From: Anaerolineales bacterium
GTDB taxonomy: Bacteria > Chloroflexota > Anaerolineae > Anaerolineales > Villigracilaceae
Length of the DNA stretch: 64,000 nucleotides
Assembly: GCA_025056175.1 (NCBI GenBank)
Contig: JANWWK010000061.1
Coordinates: 30,861 to 94,860 of the forward strand
Direction: 5' to 3'
The notes below the pieces were generated by a model. That model had not been told where the DNA came from and searched no databases. It worked only from the letters and a program-made list of their open reading frames with translations. Of this stretch, positions 42,536-51,274 are shown one piece after another; within the stretch, counting starts at the first letter, position 1; each line of letters begins with the position of its first letter. Position numbers and translations under genes: made by a program.

Positions 42536-42796
42536 ATGGATATGATTAAAGTCTCAGCCAACTCCCGCACTTCCGCCGTGGCCGGCGCAATTGCAGGCGT
42601 CATCCGCGAACACAAACGCGCCGAAGTGCAGGCCATCGGCGCGGGCGCGGTCAATCAGGCCATCAAGGCGCTTGTGCTTGCCAAAGGATACCTGGAAGGC
42701 GATGGCATCCACATTGTCTGCGTGCCGGAATTCGTGGATGTAGATATTGACGGAAAGGTACGCACTGCCATCAAACTGGTCATCGAACCGCGCTGA
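42536..42796 (+). CDS. spoVS: Stage V sporulation protein S family (SpoVS)
   Basis: This 86-residue protein begins MDMIKVSANSRTSAVAGAIAG and has the full SpoVS pattern (AIGAGAVNQAIKALVLAKGYL, FVDVDIDGKVRTAIKLVIEP), an Alba-like fold that probably binds RNA or DNA. In Bacillus it affects sporulation and cell division; many non-sporulating thermophiles and Chloroflexota keep it. The RBS AAGGGAG lies seven bases upstream. It is the first gene to the right of the candidate origin. Confidence 0.96.
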   Translation: MDMIKVSANSRTSAVAGAIAGVIREHKRAEVQAIGAGAVNQAIKALVLAKGYLEGDGIHIVCVPEFVDVDIDGKVRTAIKLVIEPR

Positions 42797-42859
42797 ACTT
42801 TGCCTGCTTCCCTCCCTCTGGCCGGGAACCCCCTCCCGGCTTTTCTTCATGGAAACCAG

Positions 42860-45442
42860 ATGACAGTCTCTGCCCATTTGCCTGTTCCCCAGCCAGACCG
42901 GTTTAGACGCTTTGGTTTTGCTGCAGGTCTGATTCTTTTGGCCTTGCTGGCAGCTTTTGTGTTGTTGCCCGCATCAGTAGATGCCAAATCACAGAACGCA
43001 CCTGCGCACCTGTTGGGTACCAGCGTGGTGATTAGCGAATTTCGGACAAACGGCCCGAATGGCGGCAATGATGAATTCATCGAAATTTTTAACCCGACCC
43101 AGTCCGATATCAACATCTCCGGCTGGAAAATTCGCCGTTCGCCAGCAACCGGCTCCACGTTGTATGACCAGGTGGTTTTTCCAAACCCCACCATCATCCA
43201 GAAGGGTCAGTATCTCTTAATTGTCAACAATGCAACCGGCGGCTACTCCGGTTCGGTGCCGGGCGACTTTTTTTACAACACAGGGTTTGCCGATGGTGGC
43301 GGAATTGCCATTACCCTGCCTGACAATACGGTGATAGACCAGGTGGGGATGAGCAATACCACAGTTTACGGGGAGGGAACACGCCTGTCAGCACTGACCG
43401 GCAATCAAAACCGCTCTTATCTCCGTAATCCCAACGGAACAGACGGGGTCTGTCACGATAACAACAACAACCAGACTGACTTCGTTCTTCTTAACCCAAG
43501 TGACCCCCAGAATAGTACGTCCCCATTTACCCCGTGCGCTGCGCCGACTGCTACACCGACTCCTACCGACACGTTGACTCCCACCGCCACTCCTGAGTGG
43601 CAATTACGGGTCATCATCAACGAAGTGGCCTGGGCAGGTACCCGCGCTGACGATACCCTGGCACAGTGGATTGAGCTGTACAATCCTGGTCCTGACATCA
43701 ATCTGACCGGACTATACCTTCGCATCCCCGGCAAAGGGGATATTCCTCTGTCTGGTTCGCTTGTCTCAGGCGGGTATTACCTCATCGAACGCAACGAGAC
43801 CGATACCAGCGTTCCTGCCAGTCTGGTAATTGCGTTTCCCTTCCTCAACCCTGCGGGCGATAGTTTGCTCCTTTATGCCCCTGGGGATATTTTGATTGAC
43901 TCGGCAAATGCTGATGGCGGTGCCTGGCCGGCTGGCAGCCGCTTTTATGATTACCGCAGTATGGAGCGCCGCCAACCTTATGCCCTGGCTTCGGATTCCA
44001 CCTGGGCAAGTTTCGACGGGGTGACGTTTGCTTCAGACCGGGCGGGTAACCCCATTAACGGGTCGCCGGGCAGTGCCAATTCCTTTGGGGCTACCAGTAC
44101 GCCGACCTTTACCCCTTCTCCGACGATGACCCCTTCACCGACCCCGACCCCGACGGTCACCCCTACGCTAACACTCACCCCTACGCTAACACTCACCCCT
44201 ACCCGCACGCTTACTGCCACAGCGGGTGCAAGTATGGCTATTGTCATTAACGAAGTGGCCTGGGCCGGTACTCTCGCCAATGCCAACCATGAGTGGATTG
44301 AGTTATACAATCCCGGTATTCTGGATGTCAATCTCACTGGCTGGCGGATAGTCACCACCGATAACTCTCTGAATATCACTTTGAGCGGCACAATTCCTGC
44401 CGGAGGCTACTTCTTGCTCGAACGCTCTACCGATACCGCCGTTTCCGACATTCCTGCCGACCAGATTTATACCGGCGGTCTTGCCAATGAGGGACGCGCC
44501 TTGCAATTACTTTCTCCGTCCAACCAGGTGATTGATACGGCCAATGGCAACGGCGGTGCCTGGCCGGCTGGCAGCGCCTCTCCATCCTACTGTTCGATGG
44601 AGCGTCGTGCCAGCGCAGGAGTAACCCTGCCCGATAGCGATTTTGCCTGGATAACCAACACGGGTGTATTGAAAAACGGCAAAGATGCCAGCAACAACGA
44701 CATTTGCGGCACGCCCAAGAACATCAACTGGGCATTTTATGTGACGCCAACCCCCACCCCCTTGCGCACCGCAACCCGTACTCCTGCCCCAATTCGCTCC
44801 AGCACACCCACACCCAACCGTGCGACCCCTGAGCCGATTGTCATCAACGAATTCCTGCCCCATGCCCGTGCCGACTACAACGGGGATGGCGTGATTGACA
44901 GCGGCGACGAGTTCATCGAAATTATCAACCTGGGCGGCGTGGCCGTTAATCTCAGTAACTATCGGCTCGACGACCGTCAGGGCGATTCCAACCCGTTCTC
45001 TATCGGAAATGTCATCCTCCAGCCCGGCACGCGCATCGCCTTTTTTACCTCCGAAACCGGCATTTTGCTCAGCAACGGCGGCGATAGCGTGCGCCTGTTC
45101 AAACCCAACGGACAAATTGCCGATGCGTTCACATACGGTCTGGTGAAAGAACAGGACCGCGCATGGTGCCGCTTTCCCGATGGCCGTTTCATTCCTGCCG
45201 GGCGGTCGAATTGGACCTTTGGCTGTAAACCTTCGCCCGGGACTGCAAATGAATTGGCCTCTACAGAAAAAATCGGAATGGAAGAACGCCCCCTGTTTTG
45301 CCGGTCGCCACGCCTGCCCTGGAGCATCTTTTTATCCGAGTGTGACCGACTTGGTTTGTGGAACTGGAATAATACCGAACCACCCATCCCCCTTCTGCCG
45401 GCCTGGTTGGAAGCAGATGGCATCCTTTTCTTCTTTGAGTAA
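42860..45442 (+). CDS. Surface protein with four lamin-tail domains and Thr-Pro linkers
   Basis: This 860-residue protein has an N-terminal membrane or signal helix (about 17-37). Four lamin-tail domains begin near residues 56 (VVISEFRTNG), 251 (VIINEVAWAGTR), 461 (IVINEVAWAGTL) and 660 (IVINEFLPHAR); each has the FIEIFNP / WIELYNPG block and a NGGAWPAGS or similar strand. Domains 2 and 3 are near duplicates. Linkers are Thr-Pro repeats, with an 18-base tandem repeat at about 44160-44200. The last 60 residues, after the fourth domain, form a different, Trp-rich tail. It is likely an exported structural or adhesive protein. No RBS is obvious at the chosen ATG, and the start is uncertain. Confidence 0.85.
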   Translation: MTVSAHLPVPQPDRFRRFGFAAGLILLALLAAFVLLPASVDAKSQNAPAHLLGTSVVISEFRTNGPNGGNDEFIEIFNPTQSDINISGWKIRRSPATGSTLYDQVVFPNPTIIQKGQYLLIVNNATGGYSGSVPGDFFYNTGFADGGGIAITLPDNTVIDQVGMSNTTVYGEGTRLSALTGNQNRSYLRNPNGTDGVCHDNNNNQTDFVLLNPSDPQNSTSPFTPCAAPTATPTPTDTLTPTATPEWQLRVIINEVAWAGTRADDTLAQWIELYNPGPDINLTGLYLRIPGKGDIPLSGSLVSGGYYLIERNETDTSVPASLVIAFPFLNPAGDSLLLYAPGDILIDSANADGGAWPAGSRFYDYRSMERRQPYALASDSTWASFDGVTFASDRAGNPINGSPGSANSFGATSTPTFTPSPTMTPSPTPTPTVTPTLTLTPTLTLTPTRTLTATAGASMAIVINEVAWAGTLANANHEWIELYNPGILDVNLTGWRIVTTDNSLNITLSGTIPAGGYFLLERSTDTAVSDIPADQIYTGGLANEGRALQLLSPSNQVIDTANGNGGAWPAGSASPSYCSMERRASAGVTLPDSDFAWITNTGVLKNGKDASNNDICGTPKNINWAFYVTPTPTPLRTATRTPAPIRSSTPTPNRATPEPIVINEFLPHARADYNGDGVIDSGDEFIEIINLGGVAVNLSNYRLDDRQGDSNPFSIGNVILQPGTRIAFFTSETGILLSNGGDSVRLFKPNGQIADAFTYGLVKEQDRAWCRFPDGRFIPAGRSNWTFGCKPSPGTANELASTEKIGMEERPLFCRSPRLPWSIFLSECDRLGLWNWNNTEPPIPLLPAWLEADGILFFFE

Positions 45443-45453
45443 TCGGTGAAGTC

Positions 45454-45672
45454 ATGGTACAAACCTTCTTGTTCTGGCTGCTTGTCTCTTATGCTGCTAT
45501 TTCTTTTGCGTTGGCGCTTGCTTACCTGCGTTACCGCCGTTTGAGCCATGCTGAAATTGTTGCCTGGGGGGCGCTGGCGCTGTTTGTGCCGATATTCGGG
45601 CCCTTCTTTGTCATTGCCGCCCGTCCCGGCCCGCGCAGGCGTTCCCGGCGTCTACTGCACCGCGCAGGATAA
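45454..45672 (+). CDS. Small membrane protein
   Basis: This 72-residue protein has two hydrophobic segments (about 3-25 and 37-55) and an Arg-rich tail (RPGPRRRSRRLLHRAG), similar in layout to PLDc_N-type small membrane proteins. The function is unknown. It begins 11 bases after the lamin-tail gene and 30 bases before the next gene. Confidence 0.65.
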   Translation: MVQTFLFWLLVSYAAISFALALAYLRYRRLSHAEIVAWGALALFVPIFGPFFVIAARPGPRRRSRRLLHRAG

Positions 45673-45702
45673 AGACTCTCCTCTCTCCGAAAGGAAACCA
45701 AC

Positions 45703-46176
45703 ATGAAACAGGACCGTTTTCTCACCGGCATCCTGATAGGAATTGTTGTCCTCGTGCTGCTCTCCCTGGTGGTCTTCTTTGTGCGAAAAGACACCTCCTC
45801 TTATGTGGATGATTCGACTCCACAAGGGGTGGTTCATAATTATGTCGTCGCGCTCCAAAAAAAGGATTACGAAAAAGCCTATACTTACCTGGCCGACCTG
45901 GAGAACAAACCAACTTACCAGCAGTTCCGCGAGGCGTTCTTTTCTGGTGTTGTTTCTCCCTCTGGGGTGGGGGTAGAAATCCTGCGTACCGAAACGGATG
46001 GCGACCTGGCGCTGGTGGAATTGAACCTGTTGTTCGCTCAGAGTGTACCTTTTGAGAGTGCTTCACGGTATGTGCAGAACGCGCAACTGGTGCGACAGGG
46101 AAACACGTGGAAAATCAAACAGATGCCCTACCAATTCTGGGCGTATTCATGGTACCAGCCCGACCCACAAAAATAG
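45703..46176 (+). CDS. Membrane-anchored DUF4878-like protein
   Basis: This 157-residue protein has one N-terminal helix (about 6-27), then an NTF2-like extracytoplasmic domain: TPQGVVHNYVVALQKKDYEKAYTYLADL, and NTWKIKQMPYQFW at the end. This looks like the DUF4878 type found in secreted proteins. Start supported by AAAGGAAA. Function unknown. Confidence 0.75.
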   Translation: MKQDRFLTGILIGIVVLVLLSLVVFFVRKDTSSYVDDSTPQGVVHNYVVALQKKDYEKAYTYLADLENKPTYQQFREAFFSGVVSPSGVGVEILRTETDGDLALVELNLLFAQSVPFESASRYVQNAQLVRQGNTWKIKQMPYQFWAYSWYQPDPQK

Positions 46177-46184
46177 GAGATTCG

Positions 46185-48104
46185 ATGAAAACCATCCGCC
46201 GTCTGTATTTTTTCCTTGTCGCCTTCATCAGCGTCGAAGTGGTGCTATGGGGGCTGATTGAGCTGCTGCGTCAGATGGTGTTCAAGGGGGTGCTGCTCGA
46301 ACCTGCTACCCTGGCGCAGGCACTCTCGCTCATTCTCGTTGGGGTTCCAATTTTTCTTATTCATTGGGGATGGGCGCAACATGCTGCCCGCTCGGATGCG
46401 GAAGAACATGCTGCCCTGCTCCGCGCCGTCTTTCTGTATGCCGTTTTACTGGCGACTCTGGTGCCGGTGGCTCAGAATGTGCTTGCCTTGCTCAATCGTT
46501 CTTTCATCACCCTGGCCGGCCTGGAGAGCTATCGCGCCTTTCTGGGGGGCGCACAATCCTGGACGGATAACCTGATTGCGATATTTTTCAATCTGGTGGC
46601 GGCTGCATATTTCTATCGCGTCACACAATTTGACTGGTTAACGCTGTTGGACTCGTCGAATTACCGCGATGTGCGCCGCCTTTATCGGTATATTTGGGTT
46701 TTGTATGGGTTGCTCTTGCTCGTGTTTGGGGTTCAGCAAGTGCTTTCATTCCTTCTCTCTGTGCCATTTGCCGCCGTATCAGGCCAGGCCGGAAGCGAAG
46801 ACCTGATGAACGGCCTGGCGTTGCTTTTGGTCGGCGCGCCGATTTGGTTTTTCGCCTGGCAGACCTGTCAGCGCGCCCTGGCAGAACCCCAGGAGACCGG
46901 CTCCTCTCTGCGGTTGGGCATTTTGTATTTGCTTTCGCTTGGCGGCGTCGTGACGGTGCTATCCGCTGCTGGCATTGTGGCTGATGCCTTCCTGCGCCTG
47001 CTTTTGGGTGAACCAGCTTCTTTTGCCGAAACCATCGCTATCGTTCGAGGACCGCTTTCGGTTGGCCTTCCGCTGGCGGCGATATGGGCCTACTATGGGC
47101 ATACACTCTCACTTGAAATTGCATCGTATTCCTCTCCAGTTCGCCGCGCCGGGTTGAAGCGGTTCTATTTCTATGTCCTATCACTCATTGGTCTGGGCGC
47201 AACCTTTACCGGGTTAGCTCTTCTGTTTGGTTTTTTTGTCGAACAATTAACGACCCAGCGGGTGTGGGGGATTGACGTCCGCCGTCAATTGAGCGCCGCT
47301 CTGGCTGTGCTTCTCGTTTCCCTCCCGCTCTGGCTCCTAACCTGGCGGCCAATGCAGGCCGAAGCTCTGGCTAAAGATGAAAACGGCGACAACGCACGCC
47401 GCTCTCTGATACGTCGCGCCTATCTGTACCTGGTCATTTTTTCGACCGTCCTTGGGGGCATGGGGTCGGCCATTGCGCTGTTTTACTTGTTGCTTTCGGC
47501 TTTGCTGGGGTCGCCTGGTGCAACGTTTTTACGCGATGCATTAAATGCTTTGCAGTTGCTGGTCTTGTTTGTCGTTTTCCTGGTCTATCACTGGTCGGCG
47601 TTGCGGCGAGATGCAGGGCGCAAAGCCGATGCGCTGGCTGCTCTGCAGACACAGTTTCCGGTGTTGGTTTTTGAACAGGCTGGCAGCGGCTTCGCTGCTC
47701 TGGTGCAGGCCGCGATTCAACAAACTACGCCGCTGATACAGGCAGCGGCAGTTTCTGTGGAACAGGGAATTCCTGAAGGCGCCGAAGCCGCCAGGGCGGT
47801 GATTCTCCCCAGCACGCTGGCCTTTAACCCCCCCGAAGCCCTGCGCGTTTGGCTGAAAGATTACGACGGCCACAAAATTATTGTTCCACTTGAGATGCCG
47901 GGCTGGTATTGGCCGGGCGGCTTCCCACGCAATGGCGTGACAACGGCTGCCCAGATGGTGCGCCAGCTATCTGAAGGGCAAGAAGTGCGCGTTTCGACGG
48001 GTATTTCTGTGCTGCAAGGCGTGGCCTACGTCTTTGCCATCTTGTTTTTCCTTCAACTGCTATTTAGTTTGCTGATTTTTGGGATTGCGCTGGTCTCGAT
48101 GTAG
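46185..48104 (+). CDS. Multi-repeat membrane protein (DUF5671)
   Basis: This 639-residue protein has about 15 membrane helices arranged in repeated two- or three-helix units. Each unit begins with an Arg-rich/Tyr signature such as VRRLYRYIWVLYGLLLLVFG, GLKRFYFYVLSLIGLGATF or LIRRAYLYLVIFSTVLGGMG, as in DUF5671. The C-terminal 130 residues contain a cytoplasmic or surface domain (PVLVFEQAGSGFAALVQAAI) and a final helix. The start at 46185 follows GGAG. Function is unknown. Confidence 0.85.
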   Translation: MKTIRRLYFFLVAFISVEVVLWGLIELLRQMVFKGVLLEPATLAQALSLILVGVPIFLIHWGWAQHAARSDAEEHAALLRAVFLYAVLLATLVPVAQNVLALLNRSFITLAGLESYRAFLGGAQSWTDNLIAIFFNLVAAAYFYRVTQFDWLTLLDSSNYRDVRRLYRYIWVLYGLLLLVFGVQQVLSFLLSVPFAAVSGQAGSEDLMNGLALLLVGAPIWFFAWQTCQRALAEPQETGSSLRLGILYLLSLGGVVTVLSAAGIVADAFLRLLLGEPASFAETIAIVRGPLSVGLPLAAIWAYYGHTLSLEIASYSSPVRRAGLKRFYFYVLSLIGLGATFTGLALLFGFFVEQLTTQRVWGIDVRRQLSAALAVLLVSLPLWLLTWRPMQAEALAKDENGDNARRSLIRRAYLYLVIFSTVLGGMGSAIALFYLLLSALLGSPGATFLRDALNALQLLVLFVVFLVYHWSALRRDAGRKADALAALQTQFPVLVFEQAGSGFAALVQAAIQQTTPLIQAAAVSVEQGIPEGAEAARAVILPSTLAFNPPEALRVWLKDYDGHKIIVPLEMPGWYWPGGFPRNGVTTAAQMVRQLSEGQEVRVSTGISVLQGVAYVFAILFFLQLLFSLLIFGIALVSM

Positions 48105-48124
48105 TGCCAGAGGATGCCTCTTGC

Positions 48125-48829
48125 TCACGGACTGGCCTTTTCTCCCCAGTGAATTGCAATCGTCCCGAACATCAGCCGCCGGTAGCCGATGTGCTGGAAC
48201 CCGGCAGCAGCCATGCGTGCGGCCAGGTCTTCGGCGGTGAGAAAGGCTTCGGTCGAATCGGGCAGATAGGTATACGCGTCGCGTTGACCGGAAATCAGCG
48301 TGCCCAGCGCAGGAATCACCACGTGCAGATGCAGCCAGATGAACGGTGAGAGGAAGTGCCGGCGGGGACGCGTGGTATCCAGAATCACAATGCGTCCGCG
48401 CGGTTTCAGCACGCGGTGTTGTTCTCGCAGCGCCGCCATGTTATCTACCACGTTTCGCATCAAAAAACCGGAGACAACCGCATCGAATTGCCCGGACTCG
48501 AATGGCAAAAAAAGTGCATCCGCAGCAGACCAGCCGAATCTATCGGTGGGTTTGCGCCCTGTGCGCATCATCTCCAGAGTGAAATCGGCGGCAATCACAC
48601 GCGCAGTTGGCTGTTGACGCACTGCCTCTCGTGCCAGGTCACCCGTTCCGGCCCCCAGGTCTAACAGGCTGGCGCGCGGAGGTAAGCCGGCGCGTCGGAT
48701 GACTTCTCGGCGCCAGCGAATATCCTGTCCACCGGTCATCAACCGATTCATCAAATCGTAGCGGCGGGCAATGCGGCTGAACAAATCTTGCACATAACGG
48801 GATTTTTCGTTTGCGGTCAGGTTTGTCAT
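48125..48829 (-). CDS. menG: Demethylmenaquinone/ubiquinone methyltransferase UbiE/MenG
   Basis: This 234-residue SAM-dependent C-methyltransferase makes the last or next-to-last step of quinone synthesis. Motif I is LLDLGAGTGDLAREAV (about 58-73), with DFTLEMMRTGR, ADALFLPF, and FLMRNVVDNMAALREQHRVLKPRGRIVILD (shortened), the UbiE signature. The start at 48829 gives MTNLTANEKSRYVQDLFS, the family N-terminus. It converges with the DUF5671 gene, 20 bases apart. Confidence 0.93.
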   Translation of the reverse strand: MTNLTANEKSRYVQDLFSRIARRYDLMNRLMTGGQDIRWRREVIRRAGLPPRASLLDLGAGTGDLAREAVRQQPTARVIAADFTLEMMRTGRKPTDRFGWSAADALFLPFESGQFDAVVSGFLMRNVVDNMAALREQHRVLKPRGRIVILDTTRPRRHFLSPFIWLHLHVVIPALGTLISGQRDAYTYLPDSTEAFLTAEDLAARMAAAGFQHIGYRRLMFGTIAIHWGEKASP

Positions 48830-48859
48830 GCGCCCGATTGTATCCAGATTCGCACAATC

Positions 48860-48888
48860 TTGCACGTTTTTGGGGGTTGTGCTAAAAT
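48860..48888 (+). promoter_or_regulatory. Promoter of nusA
   Basis: TTGCAC (48860-48865), 17 bases, TAAAAT (48883-48888); start near 48895, about 100 bases before the ATG. It overlaps the divergent menG upstream region. Confidence 0.8.
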
Positions 48889-48919
48889 GTACATCGTTCG
48901 ACCTATACCGCAAGCACCG

Positions 48920-48944
48920 AAAAGTGGGCGTCCCCCACTTTTTT
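48920..48944 (+). terminator. Terminator hairpin in the nusA leader (probable attenuator)
   Basis: AAAAGTGGG (48920-48928) pairs with CCCACTTTT (48934-48942) around five bases, followed by TT. It lies between the promoter and the start codon, so it must be read through for nusA to be made, which would allow NusA to limit its own synthesis. Confidence 0.75.
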
Positions 48945-48996
48945 GCTTCAAAAGATACTATCCTCTCAAGTTTGTCGTTGTGGAGTTCGCGCAGGC

Positions 48997-50817
48997 ATGA
49001 AAAACGAATTCAGTCTGGCTTTCAACGAAGTGCTGGAAGAAAAACAACTTCCCAAAGAAGTGATTCTTTCTGCTCTGGAATCGGCAATGGTTTCGGCCTA
49101 TCGCCGTGCAGTCAACGCTTCCAGCGCACAGCACGTGGAAGCCAAAATAGACCCCGATACCGGCAAGGTGACGGTTTACGCCGAAAAAGAAGTCGTTGAA
49201 AGCGTGATGGATGAGCGCACTGAAGTCTCGCTGGAACAGGCCCGCAAGGTGAACCCGCTTTGCCAGGTGGGCGATATGGTGATTGTGGAAAGCACCCCCA
49301 AAGATTTTGGTCGCGTTGCAGCCCAAACTGCCCGTCAGGTGATTCAACAGCGCATCCGCGAAGCCGAGCGCAGCGCACAAATGAAATACTTTGAGCGACA
49401 GCTGGGTGAAATCGTCAGCGGGGTGGTGCAGGCCACCAATGCTCAAAGCACAACCATTGGGCTGGATATGAAAGCCGAAGGCATTATGCCTGCCAATCAG
49501 CGCATTCCGGGCGAGCGGTTTCGTGTGCATGACCGTGTGCGCGCCATCATCATGGAAATCAAAGATGGTTCGCGTGGGCCGCAAATCATTCTCTCCCGCG
49601 CACACCGCAACTTTTTGCGCCGCCTGCTCGAAAACGAAGTGCCAGAAATTTATCACGGCATTGTCGAAATTCGCGCCATTGCCCGCGAACCCGGCCAGCG
49701 CGCCAAAGTGGCTGTTTCGGCCACCCAGGCGGGCGTAGACCCGGTTGGAGCGTGTGTGGGCGTGAAGGGCGTGCGCATTCAGGCGATTGTCAAAGAACTG
49801 CACGATGAAAAAATTGACATCATCGAGTGGAGTCCCGACCCGGTCGTATACATCTCCAAAGCCATTAGTCCGGCGCGCGTCAGTGGAGTGTATCTGACAG
49901 AAGGTGAGAAGACTGCCACGGTAGTGGTGATGGAAGACCAGCTCTCGCTGGCGATTGGACGCGATGGGCAAAACGCTCGCCTGGCTGCCAAACTCACCGG
50001 TTGGCGCATTGACATCAAAAGCGTAAGCGAAGCCGCCGCCGATGCACTCAGCCGTCTGCAAAGTGAACCTTCGATGGCGCTCATGGCCGAAGCCGAAAAG
50101 GACAACCTGCCGCTCATTCGTGAAATTCTGGCAAAGAAAGCCGATGGCCGTCCGCTGACCCCCGAAGAATATCAGGCTTTGGCCCAATTCGTAGACCGTG
50201 TCGAGCGCCGTGTGATTGAGCGCCAGCGTGCTGCCGACCAGGAATCGGCCGCAAAACTGGCCGAAGCTCGCGCCGGTATCCCGGCGGCTGCTTTCGACCA
50301 GCCCCTGGACGTGTTGAACCTGCCTGAACACGTGTACAACATCCTGACCGAAGCCGACTACCGCACTGCCGGTGACCTGTTGCTGGCAATGAAGACCGCC
50401 CCCGACCGCGTCCTGAGCCTGCCTGGCATCGGCCCCAAAGCGATGCAGGCCATTCGCACGGCAGTCGAAACGGTCTCCTTCCCTGAAGAAGAACCCCGCC
50501 CTTCGGAAACGGTTGAACCTGTCGCCGAAGCATCCGCGCCGATGCCCGAACCCGCCCCTGAAGTAGCCGTGGCAACCCAGCCCGCAGCATTAGATGCTGT
50601 GGTTGAAGAAGAACCTGAAGCCGAAACTTCCTTCGAGGAGCTCTTCAAACTGCGCCCCGAATCCTTCACACCTGCATCGGATGACGAAGTAGAGAAGAAA
50701 GACAAGAAGGGCAAGAAAGGCAAGAAGGCGTTCGAGTACGAGTACGATGAAGAACGCGGCGAAGTAATTGGCCGCAAGAAACACAAACGCGGCGGCGATT
50801 TCTACGAAGATTGGTAG
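48997..50817 (+). CDS. nusA: Transcription termination/antitermination factor NusA
   Basis: In this 606-residue protein the N-terminal RNA-polymerase-binding domain (1-125) is followed by S1 (about 130-200, [19 protein letters not shown]), KH1 and KH2 ([42 protein letters not shown], shortened), then a helix-hairpin-helix region ([15 protein letters not shown], about 483-500). The last 100 residues are acidic and end in a Lys-rich, Tyr-containing tail ([11 protein letters not shown], then [14 protein letters not shown]). The usual neighbour rimP is missing upstream; ylxR and infB follow as usual. Start at 48997 gives the standard [12 protein letters not shown]. Confidence 0.96.
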   Translation: MKNEFSLAFNEVLEEKQLPKEVILSALESAMVSAYRRAVNASSAQHVEAKIDPDTGKVTVYAEKEVVESVMDERTEVSLEQARKVNPLCQVGDMVIVESTPKDFGRVAAQTARQVIQQRIREAERSAQMKYFERQLGEIVSGVVQATNAQSTTIGLDMKAEGIMPANQRIPGERFRVHDRVRAIIMEIKDGSRGPQIILSRAHRNFLRRLLENEVPEIYHGIVEIRAIAREPGQRAKVAVSATQAGVDPVGACVGVKGVRIQAIVKELHDEKIDIIEWSPDPVVYISKAISPARVSGVYLTEGEKTATVVVMEDQLSLAIGRDGQNARLAAKLTGWRIDIKSVSEAAADALSRLQSEPSMALMAEAEKDNLPLIREILAKKADGRPLTPEEYQALAQFVDRVERRVIERQRAADQESAAKLAEARAGIPAAAFDQPLDVLNLPEHVYNILTEADYRTAGDLLLAMKTAPDRVLSLPGIGPKAMQAIRTAVETVSFPEEEPRPSETVEPVAEASAPMPEPAPEVAVATQPAALDAVVEEEPEAETSFEELFKLRPESFTPASDDEVEKKDKKGKKGKKAFEYEYDEERGEVIGRKKHKRGGDFYEDW

Positions 50818-50864
50818 CTAAACTGCTGTCGTAAGGAAGGTTCTGTCGTCAATCCGGTGTTGAC

Positions 50865-51200
50865 GTGAAGAAAAAACCTATCAAACCTGTCAAACATATT
50901 CCCCAACGAACCTGCGTCGGTTGCCGCGCAGTGCTTCCCAAACGCGCGTTGATTCGCGTTGTACGCCAGCCTGAAGGCGTCTTCGTGGACCCTTCAGGAA
51001 AAATGAATGGCCGGGGAGCCTATCTGCACGACCGCCGGGCTTGTTGGGAGCGCGGCCTGAAGGGTGCGCTGGCAAATGCCCTGCGTGTGACCCTGACCCC
51101 CGAAGACCGGCAAAGGCTGGAAAAATTCATGGCCACCTTGCCGCCAGAAGACTCCGCCGAATTTCCTGCGGAGCAGACAGCCGAGAGTAACGCCATGTGA
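50865..51200 (+). CDS. ylxR: YlxR (DUF448) RNA-binding protein
   Basis: This 111-residue protein has RTCVGCRAVLPKRALIRVVR, then GRGAYLHDRRACWERGL, the YlxR signature (GRGAY) for RNA binding; YlxR is also known as an RNase P modulator (RnpM). The start is a GTG at 50865 with no good RBS in range, so the start is less certain. It lies between nusA and infB as usual, though the ribosomal L7Ae-like gene often found next to it is absent. Confidence 0.92.
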   Translation: MKKKPIKPVKHIPQRTCVGCRAVLPKRALIRVVRQPEGVFVDPSGKMNGRGAYLHDRRACWERGLKGALANALRVTLTPEDRQRLEKFMATLPPEDSAEFPAEQTAESNAM

Positions 51201-51274
51201 CGTTTTGCGTGCAGGCACACTCCAGGTTGTCTCCTCCGCTGAGACAGGCCAGTTTCATTCCAGGAGGTGTCCTG

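Noticed and set aside
44100..44215. CRISPR or other spaced repeat array
   Set aside because: The repeats encode Thr-Pro linkers in frame and have no spacers; the heptamer arrays elsewhere are also gapless.
48958..50331. A 457-codon open frame on the minus strand opposite nusA
   Set aside because: It lies wholly antisense to nusA, has no recognisable domain, and is rich in Phe, His and Asn as expected for the complement of a Lys/Glu-rich gene.
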